A model generated the notes under the pieces. It ran no database searches and was not told the DNA's origin. It worked only from the letters and a program-made list of their open reading frames with translations. From NCBI GenBank assembly GCA_006384855.1, contig VCJN01002002.1:124001-188000 (forward strand): DNA of 64,000 nt, read 5' to 3'. The DNA is from Tetraselmis striata (taxonomy: Eukaryota; Chlorophyta; Chlorodendrophyceae; Chlorodendrales; Chlorodendraceae). Numbering within the stretch: position 1 is the first letter of the stretch; the number at the start of each line of letters is the position of its first letter. Both the position numbers and the translations under genes were made by a program. Shown piece by piece: positions 21,857 through 33,580 of the stretch.

Positions 21857-22304
21857 ATATCAGTATGTTAATCAGCGCATTGATGCAATTTAGATCTTCT
21901 CATATTATTGTTGTACCAATTATTATTCTAATCATCCACAGGTACCGGTAGCGACCAACAATAACTCATGGTTACCCATCTTACTCGTACGGTAGCAGCA
22001 GCGGGATATGACAGAGCGCGAGCCCCCGTCATCATCATCTCAACAGTGGATGCTACTGCTCGAGATAATTCGCCATCAGGGTAAGGCCCCGCCGCCCCCC
22101 CGTTCCCATCATCACCGAATCGCGACCGCCTTCGTAGCCAGCCCCCCCCCCCCCCTCCACCTCCCCCCCTCACTTCTCCGTCCGGCCCACGGCTGCGACT
22201 GGCGTACAGGACTGCCCCTGTCGCGGCGTAGCTGAGTTTCCCACGACCTCGTCGCCACAGCGTCTCAGCCGCAGCGCACCTACCTGAAGTCCTCGCCAAG
22301 CGCG

Positions 22305-25300
22305 ATGTCCCTGTGCGCCGCCGCCAACTTGGTGTCGCCGCGCCAATTTGGACCGGCCAGGACTGCCGCCGGCTTGACCGCGCCGCGCCGCTCTATCGGC
22401 CAAGCGCTGCGCTCGCCGCTCCCGCCGCTGGAGTCTACAGGTACAGACGCAACCCCTTATGTCCGGACTGGACCGCATGCTCTGACACTACGCGTGTGGG
22501 CAATCCAGCTCTGCGGCAGAACTTTGTCGAACCTTTCATTGCAGGTCCTACAAGAGCACCTGCATGCACTCGGCACCCTCATACCCCGCTTGGGTATAAA
22601 TTCGGCGCCTGGTTTTGCTGGTTACCAATCCAAACCATCAGCAGCAGCAGCAGCAGCAGCAGCATTGCGCTGCTCTCTTTACGGCGCTAGAGCAGTGGTC
22701 AGCCGCATGCTTAATACTGTCAAGGTGTTGATGTCCTTATCAATTCTTGCTCCTAGCGGGTGCGATAGATACATCACCCTAACCAGTTACCCCATGGCGT
22801 GGCTGGTACGTGCCAACCGACTGCCTTTGTGTGGCGTGCTCAGTGGGCCGCCGTCCGCCAGCAGTAGCGCCTGCGCTGAGCGCCACGAGAGGGCTAGAGA
22901 TGGCGGGAGGAAGGGCGGGCGGGCGCGCGCTCGCGCAGACCTGCTCGGCGCTTATCACTACCAGCGTGACCGCGCCGGACGTGGAGTCGATGAAGGCGGA
23001 GATCAAAGAGGCGGAGGCGGGTGGTGCGGACGTGGTCGAGCTGCGGCTGGACTTCCTGGGCAGCCTGGACCCCGAGCGCGACATCCGCGCGCTGCTGGAC
23101 GCATGCTCCGTGCCAGCCATCGTGACGCTGCGGCCCACGTGGGAGGGGTGCGACCGCTGGCGGCAATGGCTGCGGCTGACTGAATGCAGATCATGGCCGG
23201 GGGGGAGAGGGGGGCGTTGCAGCATGTAGGCTGCTGACACGTGGGTGCGTCGCCGCAGAGGGAACTACGGCGGGGATGAGGAGGCTCGCCTGTCGGCGCT
23301 GCGGACAGCCGCTGCCGCGGGCGCGGCTTACGTGGACGTGGAGCTTCTGGCGGCCGACAAGTTTCTCGCGGACGGCTACTCCATGCCGGAGGGCGTCAAG
23401 CTCATCCTGTCCAACCACGACTTTGAGGCCACGCCGGCGGTGGAGGTGCTGCGCGGCAAGATCGACGCCATGTGGGAGGCCGGCGCGGACATTGCCAAGC
23501 TTGCCACCACCGCCACGGACATTTCAGACGCCATCAACGTCCTTTCGCTGCTGGAGTACAGCAAGGGTGCCGCCCCTGCTTGCCCCCCCCCCCCCCCCCC
23601 CTCTCTGTCTTAGTCATCCCGCGTATAGCATAGCTGATGCCTCCCTCCCTCCCTGCTCCGACTCCCCCAGGGCCCACCATCGCTCTTGCCATGGGCGAGC
23701 GCGGCGTCATCACCCGGCTGCTGGCGCCCAAGTACGGCGGCTACCTCACGTTTGCGGCGCTCGAGGGGCGGCCCTCCGCACCAGGGCAGCCGACGCTGGC
23801 GGACATGCGCCGCCTGTACCGCGCGCCTGTGCAGGACAGCGCCACAAAGGTCTTCGGGATCGTGGGCAACCCGGTGTCGCACAGCCGCAGCCCGGTGCTG
23901 CACAACCGCGCGATGGAGGTGCACCCAGGCTCCGGCCTCCTGTCCCCGGAAAAGCGGGCACGGTGCTCACGCTGGTCCGCCATGGCCCGCGTCCCTGCTG
24001 CCTGTGGCCTCACGGGCGTGTGGATGTGCGCGCGCCTGCAGGCGATTGGCTTCAACGGGGTGTACGTGCCCCTGCTGGTGGACGACATGGCCTCATTCCT
24101 GAAGGTCAGTTCCGCGACTGCGCATCGTCCATCCCCCGTTGCGATCGTACCCCACCCCAACACACACACACACATATATGGGCGCGCATTAATGGACATA
24201 ACATCATGCCTCTACATGCAAGCAAATTCACATGAAACAGGCGTTGTCATAGTTGTGAAAGGGTGCACACACAGCGGTTCTCGGGAAGAGGTACTTCTAA
24301 AGACCGCGTAGGCGTGAGCGTAATCTGGAATGAATCAAACTTCTGGGCGGGAGGGGGGGATAAGATTCAATTAAAACTCGTGCACGCTGGCACCCACGTG
24401 ATCGTGATGAGGACCCGCAGTGTGTTATGATGTCGGGCTGACTATATGGCGGTGTTCGCGTCATACCGTCATATCCATGGAGACGATATCATTTCAGATT
24501 GTCTGGTACTCGCTTTGCTCACGTTGACCTCACATCGCCAAATTCTGCAGCACTATCGCCGTGAGAACGCCCGGGAAACCGTTGTGCACAATAAGTTGCC
24601 TTGATGAGAGTCCTCATTGGAAAGCCCCCCCTCAGCGCCGCCTTCCGCAGCGCTGGGAATCTCATCGCCAGCCATACTGCTGATGAACCGCTGAGGAGGC
24701 TGCTGTCCGCCTGGTGGCGCAGGCCTTCAGCGCGCAGGACTTTGCCGGCTTCAGTGTGACGATTCCCCACAAGGTGCGGGTTGGCGCTGGATTAATCCCC
24801 CCCCCCCCCCCCCCCCTTTCACTACCACTATCTGGTGAGCATCCAAGAGGAGCAGTTCCCTATGTTCCAAGATCAGACACATATTGGGATCCTATACTGC
24901 GAGGGTCTTAAACCCTTGGGGGGGGGGGGGGGGGGGGGGCTAAGGCTTGTATTCCAGTCACCTTGAAACCTTGAACCCCCCCCCCCCCCCCCCCCCTTCC
25001 ACCACCACCAAAGCCCAAACCCCCATAGACTTGAAATCAGTTGGGGATAGTGGCCCTGAGACCTCTCAAACTACTTTGCTAGACCCTGACTGCTGTCCAC
25101 TCCGATGTGGCCCCCTCAGGAGGCGGCTCTGGAGAACGCCGACTTTGTGGACCCGGTAGCGTCCTCCATCGGCGCGGTCAACACGCTGGTCCGCCAGCCC
25201 GACGGCAGCCTGAGCGCGTACAACACCGACTGGGAGGCCGCCATCAACGCGATCGAGGACGGCCTCGGCGGCGCGGGCAGCCTGCAGGGCAAGGTCGTGG

Positions 25301-27372
25301 TTGTGCTGGGCGCGGGCGGGGCGGGCAAGGCGCTCGCCTTTGGTGCCGCCCAGAGGTGCGCCCCCCTCCCCCTGCTGCACATCTCTCGACCCGCACTTCT
25401 CACCCGCAGAAAGTCCCCCGAGTGAATCATCATGCATGTGACAATGGCTATTCGGGTGCTGAGGCGGTAAACAGAACACTGCGGATAATGCCCCTGCCCC
25501 TGCGCCTGCCAGAGGTCAAATGCCGAGGAAACCACTGCGGAACTAAAGCGAATGTTCTTAGAGGCTGCATGCATTAATAAAGCCCAATTTGAGGCTCATG
25601 GTTAGGGTTGTATTTATAGGTGGGCCGGCGCCCGAATGAACACACTGGCTGTAATGGGCTGCCGGGCGGCTGCTATGTGCACCTCAGTGCTGGTCCTCCC
25701 CCCTGGGGCGGCATGGCATGAAGCTTTACTGTCCACCTGACCGTCTTCATCACGCCTCTTCAACCGTCCCCAGCCTCTCCCTGGTTGCTCCTCTAGAGTA
25801 CAAGTTGGGCTGGTAGCCTGAGCGCCCAAGCTGGAGGCAGCTGAGCAGCGCGCCTCGCTTGTGCACAGGGGCGCGACCGTCAAGGTGGCCAACCGCAACG
25901 TAGAGCGCGCCCGGGAGTTGGTGAAGTCGATTCCGGGCGCTGAGGCCGTCAGCCTTGCGGAGGTGAGGCCCTGGCTGCCAAGCTGCCGCACACATCGACG
26001 TAGCATGGGAGGGGAGAATGCGGAGACACTCGAATGCGGAGGTGAAGCATGGCCGATGGAAGCAGTATTATATTTGCGCTTTCGTAGCAGTACATTTAGT
26101 TTATTCCGCCATACTCACCAGTCTGTTTGGATGGAAGTTCGGCAATCAGAAATAGAAAAGAATAGAATGAAATAGAATAGAAAATGTGGTGATAATTTGC
26201 CCGTTTTGAAAGAAATTTGACAGATACATCTTCGTCCTATTGCGAATGTATTTCGGAAAGCACTGAGGACATTGTTTGATCTTGTATTGCTCATTTAGTC
26301 AGGAAAAGTTTACGTACATTGTTTGAAAATATATCTAGCAATACAGGAATGCGGACCGATGCATGACGCGGTGAGAGTTTACGTTAACAATTACACGCGC
26401 AGTATTCGTACGAGCAGTACAGCACGCGTACGGGTCTTTTCATTCGAGATTTTAAATGTCGTAAGCTGTCATATTGCCACAGAGGGCGCTAGCTAGCTCG
26501 TACAGTAGTATTGTAGCGCGCGCAGCGCAGGCAAAGTACGCCGTTTAGTACAACGAGTACGAGGAGTACAAGAGTACGCATACCGTCATACGAATATATA
26601 CCGTAATTGCGCGCACGCTGCTGGTACAGTCGTATACCAGTACTGGACTTATTTAAAGCGGGTATCCACGTCGTGGACATGGACAGATTCGCAGAAGACT
26701 TCCGTGACCTGATGGCTCCTAAACCAATGAAAGCAATACAGCATCAGAGCGCCGCGTATATATGGGCACCCCTGTGCAGCCAACACATATCTTCTTCTTT
26801 GACTACAGAGGAAGGAATCCCCCTTGTCTGTGCTGCGCCCCGACTGATTCGTGGCGGGCAAAACGCCGCAGGTGGCATCCGGGGCCGTCTCGGGCGACGT
26901 GCTGGCTAATACCACCGCGGTGGGCATGCACCCGCTGGAGGACGACACGCCAGTGCCGCAGGAGGCGCTCTCCAAGGTGGGGCGCCACCGCGTGCCACCC
27001 CCCCACTCCCCCACCACCACCACATAGGCGGTGCCCCAACTTGCACGCCCTACATACGCTAACCCCGCAAGCCTCTGGTCGTGCCGAATTGCGCCTCTCC
27101 CATGTTGAGCGTCCTTCTTACCACACGCGGTTGCGCCACGGCACCGACCCTGGCCCGCCACGCAGTACATGCTCGCCTTTGACGCCATCTACACTCCCAT
27201 GGAGACGCGGCTGCTGGCGGAGGCCAAGGCTGCCGGCTGCGGCGCGGTGAGCGGGCTCGAGATGTTTGTCGGGCAGGCGGTGAAGCAGTTTGAGCACTTT
27301 ACGAAAACGCAGGCCACACCCGAGGTGGTCGACCTCATGCGCAGTGTTGTGGTGGATAGCCTCAGCAAGTGA
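22305..27372 (+). CDS. Bifunctional 3-dehydroquinate dehydratase / shikimate dehydrogenase
   Basis: Ten exons: 22305-22440, 22844-23147, 23259-23566, 23671-23918, 24042-24104, 24723-24773, 25120-25355, 25869-25962, 26872-26976, 27166-27372, joining in frame to 583 residues, near the roughly 600 of plant enzymes. It catalyses steps 3 and 4 of the shikimate pathway (dehydroquinate to dehydroshikimate to shikimate). The Ser/Ala/Arg-rich N-terminus (about 45 residues or more) fits a plastid transit peptide. The type I dehydratase half shows ADVVELRLDFL, LILSNHDFEATP (His) and the Schiff-base Lys in ADIAKLATTATD. The dehydrogenase half shows GIVGNPVSHSRSPVLHNRAM, catalytic Lys in FSVTIPHK, YNTDW, the NADP loop VLGAGGAGKALAFG with VANRN, NTTAVGMHP and SGLEMFVGQA. 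All key residues are present, so both activities are expected. It converges on the CDCA7-like gene with 291 bases between stops. Confidence 0.94.
24797..24996. repeat. Alternating C20 / G22 / C21 tracts in one intron
   Basis: Poly-C at 24797-24816, poly-G at 24918-24939 and poly-C at 24976-24996, all within DHD-SDH intron 6 (24774-25119). The G tract could pair with either C tract in the transcript. Confidence 0.85.
25453..25634 (+). mobile_element. MITE family A copy in DHD-SDH intron 7
   Basis: 182 bp from CGGGTGCTGAGGCGG to GGGCCGGCGCCCG, with AACACTGCGGATAATGCCCC, CAGAGGTCAAATGCCGAGGA and GCTGCATGCATTAATAAAGC inside. Well preserved. Confidence 0.75.
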
Positions 27373-27444
27373 ACGGGGGGCTCTGGACCCCTGCGAGAGG
27401 CCGCCATGGGGCGCAGCGGTCTCCGGCGATTTTTGACCCCGTTG

Positions 27445-27449
27445 TTACA
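27445..27449 (-). promoter_or_regulatory. Possible poly(A) signal of the CDCA7-like gene
   Basis: TGTAA on the minus strand about 215 bases past the stop, inside the 291-base convergent spacer. Weak, single motif. Confidence 0.25.
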
Positions 27450-27663
27450 TTGCCCTGTTCCCGGCATTGCCCCGACTGGCCCCTTTCGAGGAAGGGTATC
27501 CATTGATTTGTGCAGCATGGCGGCGGTGATGGAGGTCAAACCCGCCTTTGGGGGTTTCCTCAGCAATGCAACCGCTCAAGCTCGCCCCCGCCATCGCGCG
27601 CAAGTCACCGCCGTCCTGCCACCCATGGCCGCATGCGAAGCGCCTCGGCGCCGAACCCGCGCG

Positions 27664-29911
27664 TCACTTGTCCTTGCGGTGCTTGGCGAGCTGCGCCTGC
27701 ACCAGGTGTGCCACCGATTCAAACCCCAGCTCGCGGGCCTTGTGGATGGCGATGCCGGTGGGCTTCAGCCCGCGGCGGGTCATGCAGATGGAGGAGTTGC
27801 AGATCCAGCCCTCCTCCGGGTGATCCGCCTCGTAGCAGTGCGGGCACACCCAGGTGCCTGCTGCCTCCTGCTTCTTCACCTCCTTCAAAGCAAAGGGGGG
27901 CCGCGTGGGGGAGGGCGGGGGGGGGGGGGGGGGGGGATTCAGCGACTACCCTGTGCCCAGCTTGCCCACACCCTGGACCTTGTGAACCTGTTGGGCAATA
28001 TAATCCACGTCACACCATGCGCAACATCGGCCCTCAACATGTGACACCGTGCTGACCAAAAGGTGCACCAGGCAGAGTGCCAAATGATGGGCGATCCAAC
28101 ACACGATGATCAGGACGCGTATCGATGCATGGCGTTTCCTGGGATGGCGGGGGTGGTGTGTACGCGGTGCTGTGATGTGGCGGGGTCTCACGTCGAGGTC
28201 CAGGCCGTATCGCAGCCGCAAGCACGCGCGGCAGAACTGCCCCGTGGCAGAGTGGCACTTCTGGCACTCGGACTTGCCCAAGCACTCCGCCTCTGGGTCC
28301 CTGGCGCTGCACCTGCGCCATCACAGCAGCCCCCTCGGCTCAGCCCCTCCACCGCATCAGCCGGACATGTGTAAAACCTGTCCGATGGCGACGAGCGTGG
28401 CAGCGCGCCCCCGGGACGGCCGCACGGCATGACGTGCAGGAGACGGGCGGCATGCAGAGGATGGGTGGATGGGAGGGGTTCCAGGCCCACCTGGGGCAGT
28501 CCGCCTCCTTGCACAGCGTTTTCTGGCGGCAAAAGTGGCACCTGTTGGGAGCGCAGGCGTGCGTGAGGCTTTTGGCCGAAGCGCTGGGGTACCCCGCCTG
28601 AGGGGGCGCCACGGATAGAGGGGATAGAGGGAGAATGTGGTAGGGTGGGGGGGGGGGGGGGGGGGGGGGGGGCACGTGATGCCCAGAGCCTTGTCATACA
28701 CGGTGCTGCGCGACTGGTTGGTGCTGGTGCGGATGGCCTCCAGCCGCTCATGCTGCGCCTCTGCGTCCTCCGCGCTCAGGACCGGGAGCTTGATCAGGCC
28801 TGCGCCGCCAGTTGCCCAGGGAGGCTGTGAGCTCGAGGAGAACGGCTGACGGATGGGCATCGAGGGCATGTGTGCAATAGGAACGACTTCTGTTTAAACT
28901 GGGCGAGGGGGGAAGGTAAGTGGTGTGTTTGGGGGGGGGGGGTGGGGGATGGGGGGAAAGAAGGAAGGGGAAGGGGCGGGGGGGGGGGGGGGGGGAGCTC
29001 ACCGCTCTCCTCGGCCTCGAAGATTTCCTCGTCGGCGAGCTGCTTGTACTCGGGCGCGCCACCCTTGAGACGTAGCGACTTGCGCCGCTCCGCCGGCTCG
29101 GCCTCGACCCTCTCCTAATCATAAAGTGGCGGTGCAACAGTCATGGCCATAGGGCCCGGGGGCGGAGTATACAGCGCACCGGCCGGATGAATATCGGCCG
29201 TCAGCCACCGTTTTTCTCTTCGCCCCTATCGTTACCATCACTCGTAGCGGCTGCATCGCGCCGAGCCCGCACCTTGCGCTTCCGCGGCACCTTAGGCGCC
29301 TTCACCACCACCAGTGACTGCTTGAGGGCGGTGTGGCTCTCGGCCACGCCGAGGGCCGCTGCAGGCACAGCATACATATCACATCAGTATGGATGGGGTC
29401 GGTCAGGCCGCGACGAAAGTGGGGCGGCGCGGCGCGGCGCGGCGGGTCGGCGGCCGATGATCGTACGAGCACAGCCGCGCGAACGGCGGCCGAGATATAT
29501 GGCGTTACCTTCGGTGCCCATTGCGCTCCCTGCGTTGGCGGCACACACCCGCAACTAACGCAACCAAACCAGGCGAGGCGCGCCGTCGTGGTAAGTCGAG
29601 CGGGAAATCAGGTTGGCGATTCCACTGGCATCGACGAGGGCGCGTCGGGAGAGGCGGTCGCTCGCGTTGGGTGGGGATCGACCCGCCTAGGCGGAAATGG
29701 GGGAGCGTTTTGGCGGGAGTCCAAATTTGGGATATGTACCGGTACCGGAAAGCTACGCTACAACAAGCGGTTTCCCGGTCTCTCCGCCAACTACAGCCAT
29801 CGTCGCAGTCAGGTGCGCACCTAAGCGAGCCTTGTTCTCTTTGATGCGCTGCTGGCGCTGAAGCTCGAAGTCGGATAGCTGGGCCGCCGCCAGAGCGCCT
29901 CCGCGTCCCAT
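27664..29911 (-). CDS. CDCA7-like zinc-finger protein (zf-4CXXC_R1)
   Basis: Seven exons: 29821-29911, 29273-29358, 29003-29114, 28676-28799, 28491-28541, 28192-28300, 27664-27882, in frame to 263 residues. The N-terminus (FELQRQQRIKENKARL) and RKSLRLKGGAPEY match the usual CDCA7-family lead-in. After TVYDKALGITCHFCRQKT come the paired cysteines: CHFC, CKEADC, ECLGKSECQKCH, FCRACLRLRYG, WVCPHC and CNSSIC, ending with a conserved AIHKARELGFESVAHLV helix. CDCA7 proteins bind hemimethylated or unusual DNA and recruit the remodeller HELLS/DDM1, so a role in DNA-methylation maintenance is inferred. The ATG at 29911 gives the first exon and the phases close throughout. Introns 3 and 4 start next to coding-strand poly-C. 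Confidence 0.9.
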
Positions 29912-30327
29912 GTCGTCGGTGCTGGCTGGGGATCGATACCAGTGTCCGGGCTTGCGGGGTGTGTGTGTGGGGGTGGGGGGGGGGGGGGGGGGGGGACGAG
30001 GCCTGTGGCGCGGGAAGAGCGGGACCTCAAGTATATGGACGGGGAATCTGGCAGGGACCCATCGACGGTGACAGTTGTGGGTGATGCCACTGGGGCTTGC
30101 TGTGTTGCGGGCGGTGAAGTGGCGGGCGTTGTGCTATATGAGATAGCCTCGACCTTGTGGCGCCCGATGAGGTAGCGACTACAGTAGGGTAGTGTGATCC
30201 GCAGCGAGCCTCGCTCTGTCTCGTACCCGTTGTGGGCGACAGCGCACGACCGCGGGTGCGATGGCGCGCGCCAGCGCGCTGCTGCATGCTGCGACGGGTG
30301 GCGGTTACCTGTGTGAATTTACAAAAA
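29912..30327. other. 5' flank of the CDCA7-like gene
   Basis: Holds a G tract at about 29970-29994 and no recognisable gene. It ends at the tail of the retroelement, so the CDCA7-like promoter is confined to about 400 bp or extends into the transposon. Confidence 0.4.
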
Positions 30328-30370
30328 GGGCAGAGTTCCCCAGAATTAGAAAATCAACACAGCAAGCCGC

Positions 30371-33300
30371 CTAAAAGCGGCCCGCATCCCGCCGCATAAG
30401 GTGGGATGGATGAGTGATGCGCACACGGTTCAGAGTCCGCCGGGCCACGCGTGCACGTGTGTGTGTCGGTGATCCTCGGACATGCTGTGCAGCTTCAGCA
30501 ACGGGATGGCAGACGAATCTGCGCCGTCTGATGAGGCATCGAGCGTGCTCTCGAGCGGCCACCAAGCTCAGGACCCCGAGGAAATCTCTTGCGAGCAAGG
30601 CCTCCTGGTGAGCCCGGGTGTGCACCGAGTGCCCCGCGATGAGAGGGCACCCCGATCCGCAGCCAAGCATGCGATACCACGCACGCACTGTGCGGTGCAC
30701 CCCCTTGCTCACCTCACCCACTGTGCCGAAGACCATGCCCGTGTACTCCGATATATCCAGGATGTCTCGAAGAGGACCCTTCTGTCCGGGCTCCGTGTTG
30801 TGCCACGCCGCATCCCGCGCAGCCAACCCCCGTTGTATGTCGCCCAACAGGGAGCGCTCACTGTCCACATGCCTGACGCCGCGTCGAGCTGGTTGAACAA
30901 GATCCGTTCCCTACATGTGGCAGGGGAGCGCACACCTCATTTCGAAGCCGAGAGTTGTTGGCCTGGTCTAGAAATGCCGTCAGCTCCTTTTGCGAGCCCG
31001 ACGCAGCCTCCACTTCCCGCTCCATCTGGCGCGCATCTTCGTCGCCGAGATGGCCAGCTGTAGCCGCTTGGAGGCGGCCCCACGCCTCGCGCATCTCCGC
31101 GGCGTAGCTGTCCGACCCATGAGCATCGTTGAGGAAGTGGTCATACTGGCGGGCGGAAAAAGTTGCGTTGAAGCTGCCTCGGCCAAGTACGGACCCGAGC
31201 TGTGGGTCGAAGAAGCCAGGGGTGGGGGTGTTGGTGCCGGAGTTCCTAGTCAGGAACCTTGGGAGGATGGCATTCATGCAGCAGATGAAGGCGGCATCAC
31301 GAACGGTAGCCATGCGGCGGATGCCGGCTCCCTTCAACCGAGTGGGGAGGTGAAGCCTGCTGCGCGCCCTGGCCACTGCATCCTCGCTCAAGGTAGCCAC
31401 CTCCGCTGCCATGGGGTCGGGGTCGTGCAAAAGCTCCGCCAAGAAATCGGTGACCACCGGATTGGTGTCGGTGCCGTACATGGAGGGATCAAAAGAGACC
31501 CCTAGCACCCGTTCGACCGCCGCAAGGATGGTGGCATCCACCGCCTCCGCAAAGGCTTCCACCTCGGACGGAAGACAATTGCGGAGTCAATACCCCGCCT
31601 TGTGTTGCATGCAATGCTTGAGCATGGCCCATGCGTGGTGATGCAAGGCGTGGGTGTACCGACGGCTAGGCTTGGCAGACAGAAGCTTGCTCAGGCTAGC
31701 GTCCACCTCCTCTCGTAGCTCCTCCGCCTTGCCGCGCATGTACGCATGCACATACTCAGGCGATCCGAGCGGCACGTTTAGGACCGCGATGCCGTGATGG
31801 CCATCTAGCTCGGGCCACTCGATGTCGGCCGGAGCCTCACGCCGCGCGGCCTCTATGTCTACGCTGTACGCCTGCATCTTGTCGAAGCGCACCTCAAGCC
31901 CCACGGACGCCTTGATGGACGTGCGGAAGGCGTGAAGAGCCGGCCAAACGTGCTCCGGAAGGCCCACCAAAAATCCATCGTCGGCGTTGAAGCGCGCCGC
32001 CCCGTCATTGACCTCCAACGTGGTATCACACTGCTGCACCTCGGGGTGAATCGCGACGCAAAAGGAAGTCGTGGCCAAAGGTGCGCCCTGTTGCACGCCG
32101 TCCTCCGACCGCAGAGGGGCGGACCGGTCGTCCACGACCAGATACGAATCCGTGGAGAGGGAGGCTAGGAGCGCAGGGATGACAGGGTGTAGTGGAGAGC
32201 AATCGATGTGGCGTTGGATGATGGTGCGGCGCCATGCCTCGTTGTAAGCGTTGCGAAGGTCTGTGTGGACGATGACGGCACGTGGGCCAAGCTTCTCGGC
32301 GATGAGCCGGACGCCGTGGATGAGCACAGAGTCGCCCGTGGGAATGCCAACGCCGAGCTGAGATGGAGCGAGCACCGACACGTATGCCTCCTTCATGTTG
32401 TCCACCACTGCCCGCTCCGCTGCGCGACGCTCCGCCTCCCCGACTGCCACAGGCCGCACGTCCGGGGCCCTCCCCTCGCCTAGCTTCTTGACAGGTGCCA
32501 CGAGCCTAGCAGAGGCGAAGAGCCGGTTGAACCACCCGGGCATGCGACCTTGGAGGTACATGGAGGCAACCTCCGACATGGCGCGGACTGCCGCGGGCCC
32601 GGACGCCGGGGCGTATTCGCCCACCAAGCATCGGAGATACTCGTTGCGCATGCCTGAGGGCCCCGCCGCCACGTGCTGCTTGAGTTGCTGGTACGGCACG
32701 CGCATGTCCACCGTCAGGGCGGCCTCATCCACCGGAATGTCATACGCGGCGTCTGGGATCGGGTGGCTACGGGACGGGTGCTTGTCGCGCAGCTGGGCGA
32801 GGATAGCAGGATCGGACAAGTCGCCCATACCCTTAGAAGATAGTCGGCCCGCCGCTCGGGAGAGCTCTCCGTCCTCCACCAACGCCACAACGGTGTCCGC
32901 GGTGCCCACGGGCAGCGCCGCAAAGAGATCGGCGTCCGTTCGACGATGGCGGGCATGTCCGGCGTAGAACGCCTCAGTGCACGCGTCGTCCCATGAGCGC
33001 ACGGGTTCGGTCATGCGCCTCTCCGCGAAAGCGCGGAAGCGCCACGCCAAGGCTTGTAGCCGCCGCCGTCCGCCTCGGCTCGGGGCCCTAAGCAGTAATT
33101 GCGGCCGCAGGTACTTCCACTTCAACGCCCTATCCAACACCATGGGGTCATCGGCCTCCACCGCCGCCACCACCCGCTCATTCACGCAGCGTTGTGCCTC
33201 CGCCCACGCTTCTTGAAAGTCAATAGGCACCGCCGTCTCCATGGACATCTCCGCCGGCATGTGCACCATGTCCACGTCGGAGAGGTGGTCCACCGCACCC

Positions 33301-33503
33301 CACCCCACCCCGTCGCCGGCTGGAGATGGGCGAGTAAGGGGGGTCGGATACCGAGCCCGTGAGGCCCGGCTACCGGGGTGGCCGGCCGGTGCACCCACCT
33401 CTGGCGGCGTGGGGGCAACAACCCGGGGGCGCTGCGACGCCCCGGAACGCAGCGACGGACGGCAGTGCGGGCGACGGCAGTACTGACGATTGTCCAGCTC
33501 CAC
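30371..33503 (-). pseudogene. Reverse transcriptase (non-LTR type), broken
   Basis: The main frame (31587-33503) has non-LTR-type RT motifs: GPSGMRNEYLRCL, motif A VIVHTDLRNAYN, motif B GVQQGAPLATTSF and motif C ARFNADDGFLV, so the catalytic aspartates are intact. It ends at TGA (31587-31589), right after HKAGY, and the same frame continues below it with a plausible C-terminal region (31562 down to about 30930). One nonsense change, probably of a tryptophan codon, would explain that. Two frameshifts near 30930 and 30870 then break the rest. An N-terminal CRRPHC sits close to the start. The element is not autonomous as it stands. Confidence 0.75.
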
Positions 33504-33580
33504 CGGCGCGGCGCGCCCCCCGACGGCGGTGCCGGTCGGCCAGCACGGCGCGCGCCTTGGCTAGCCACGCGGCGGCGACC

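Larger units (their letters stand above)
18604..22304. other. Spacer between divergent GT29 and DHD-SDH genes
   Basis: It holds the promoters of both divergent genes but no element I can name. Contents: a dispersed CGCCCCCGGGACAGCAGGAC box (19085-19117, -), a G tract near 19823, a 37-base G tract (21111-21147), a 57 bp inverted-repeat element (21800-21856), and one possible unrecognised minus-strand gene (20786-21250). C tracts at about 22090-22160 lie just before the DHD-SDH start. Confidence 0.4.

Noticed and set aside
23276-24235. 319-codon plus-strand frame inside DHD-SDH
   Set aside because: It is an alternate frame of the DHD-SDH exons, Arg/Pro-rich, without any domain.
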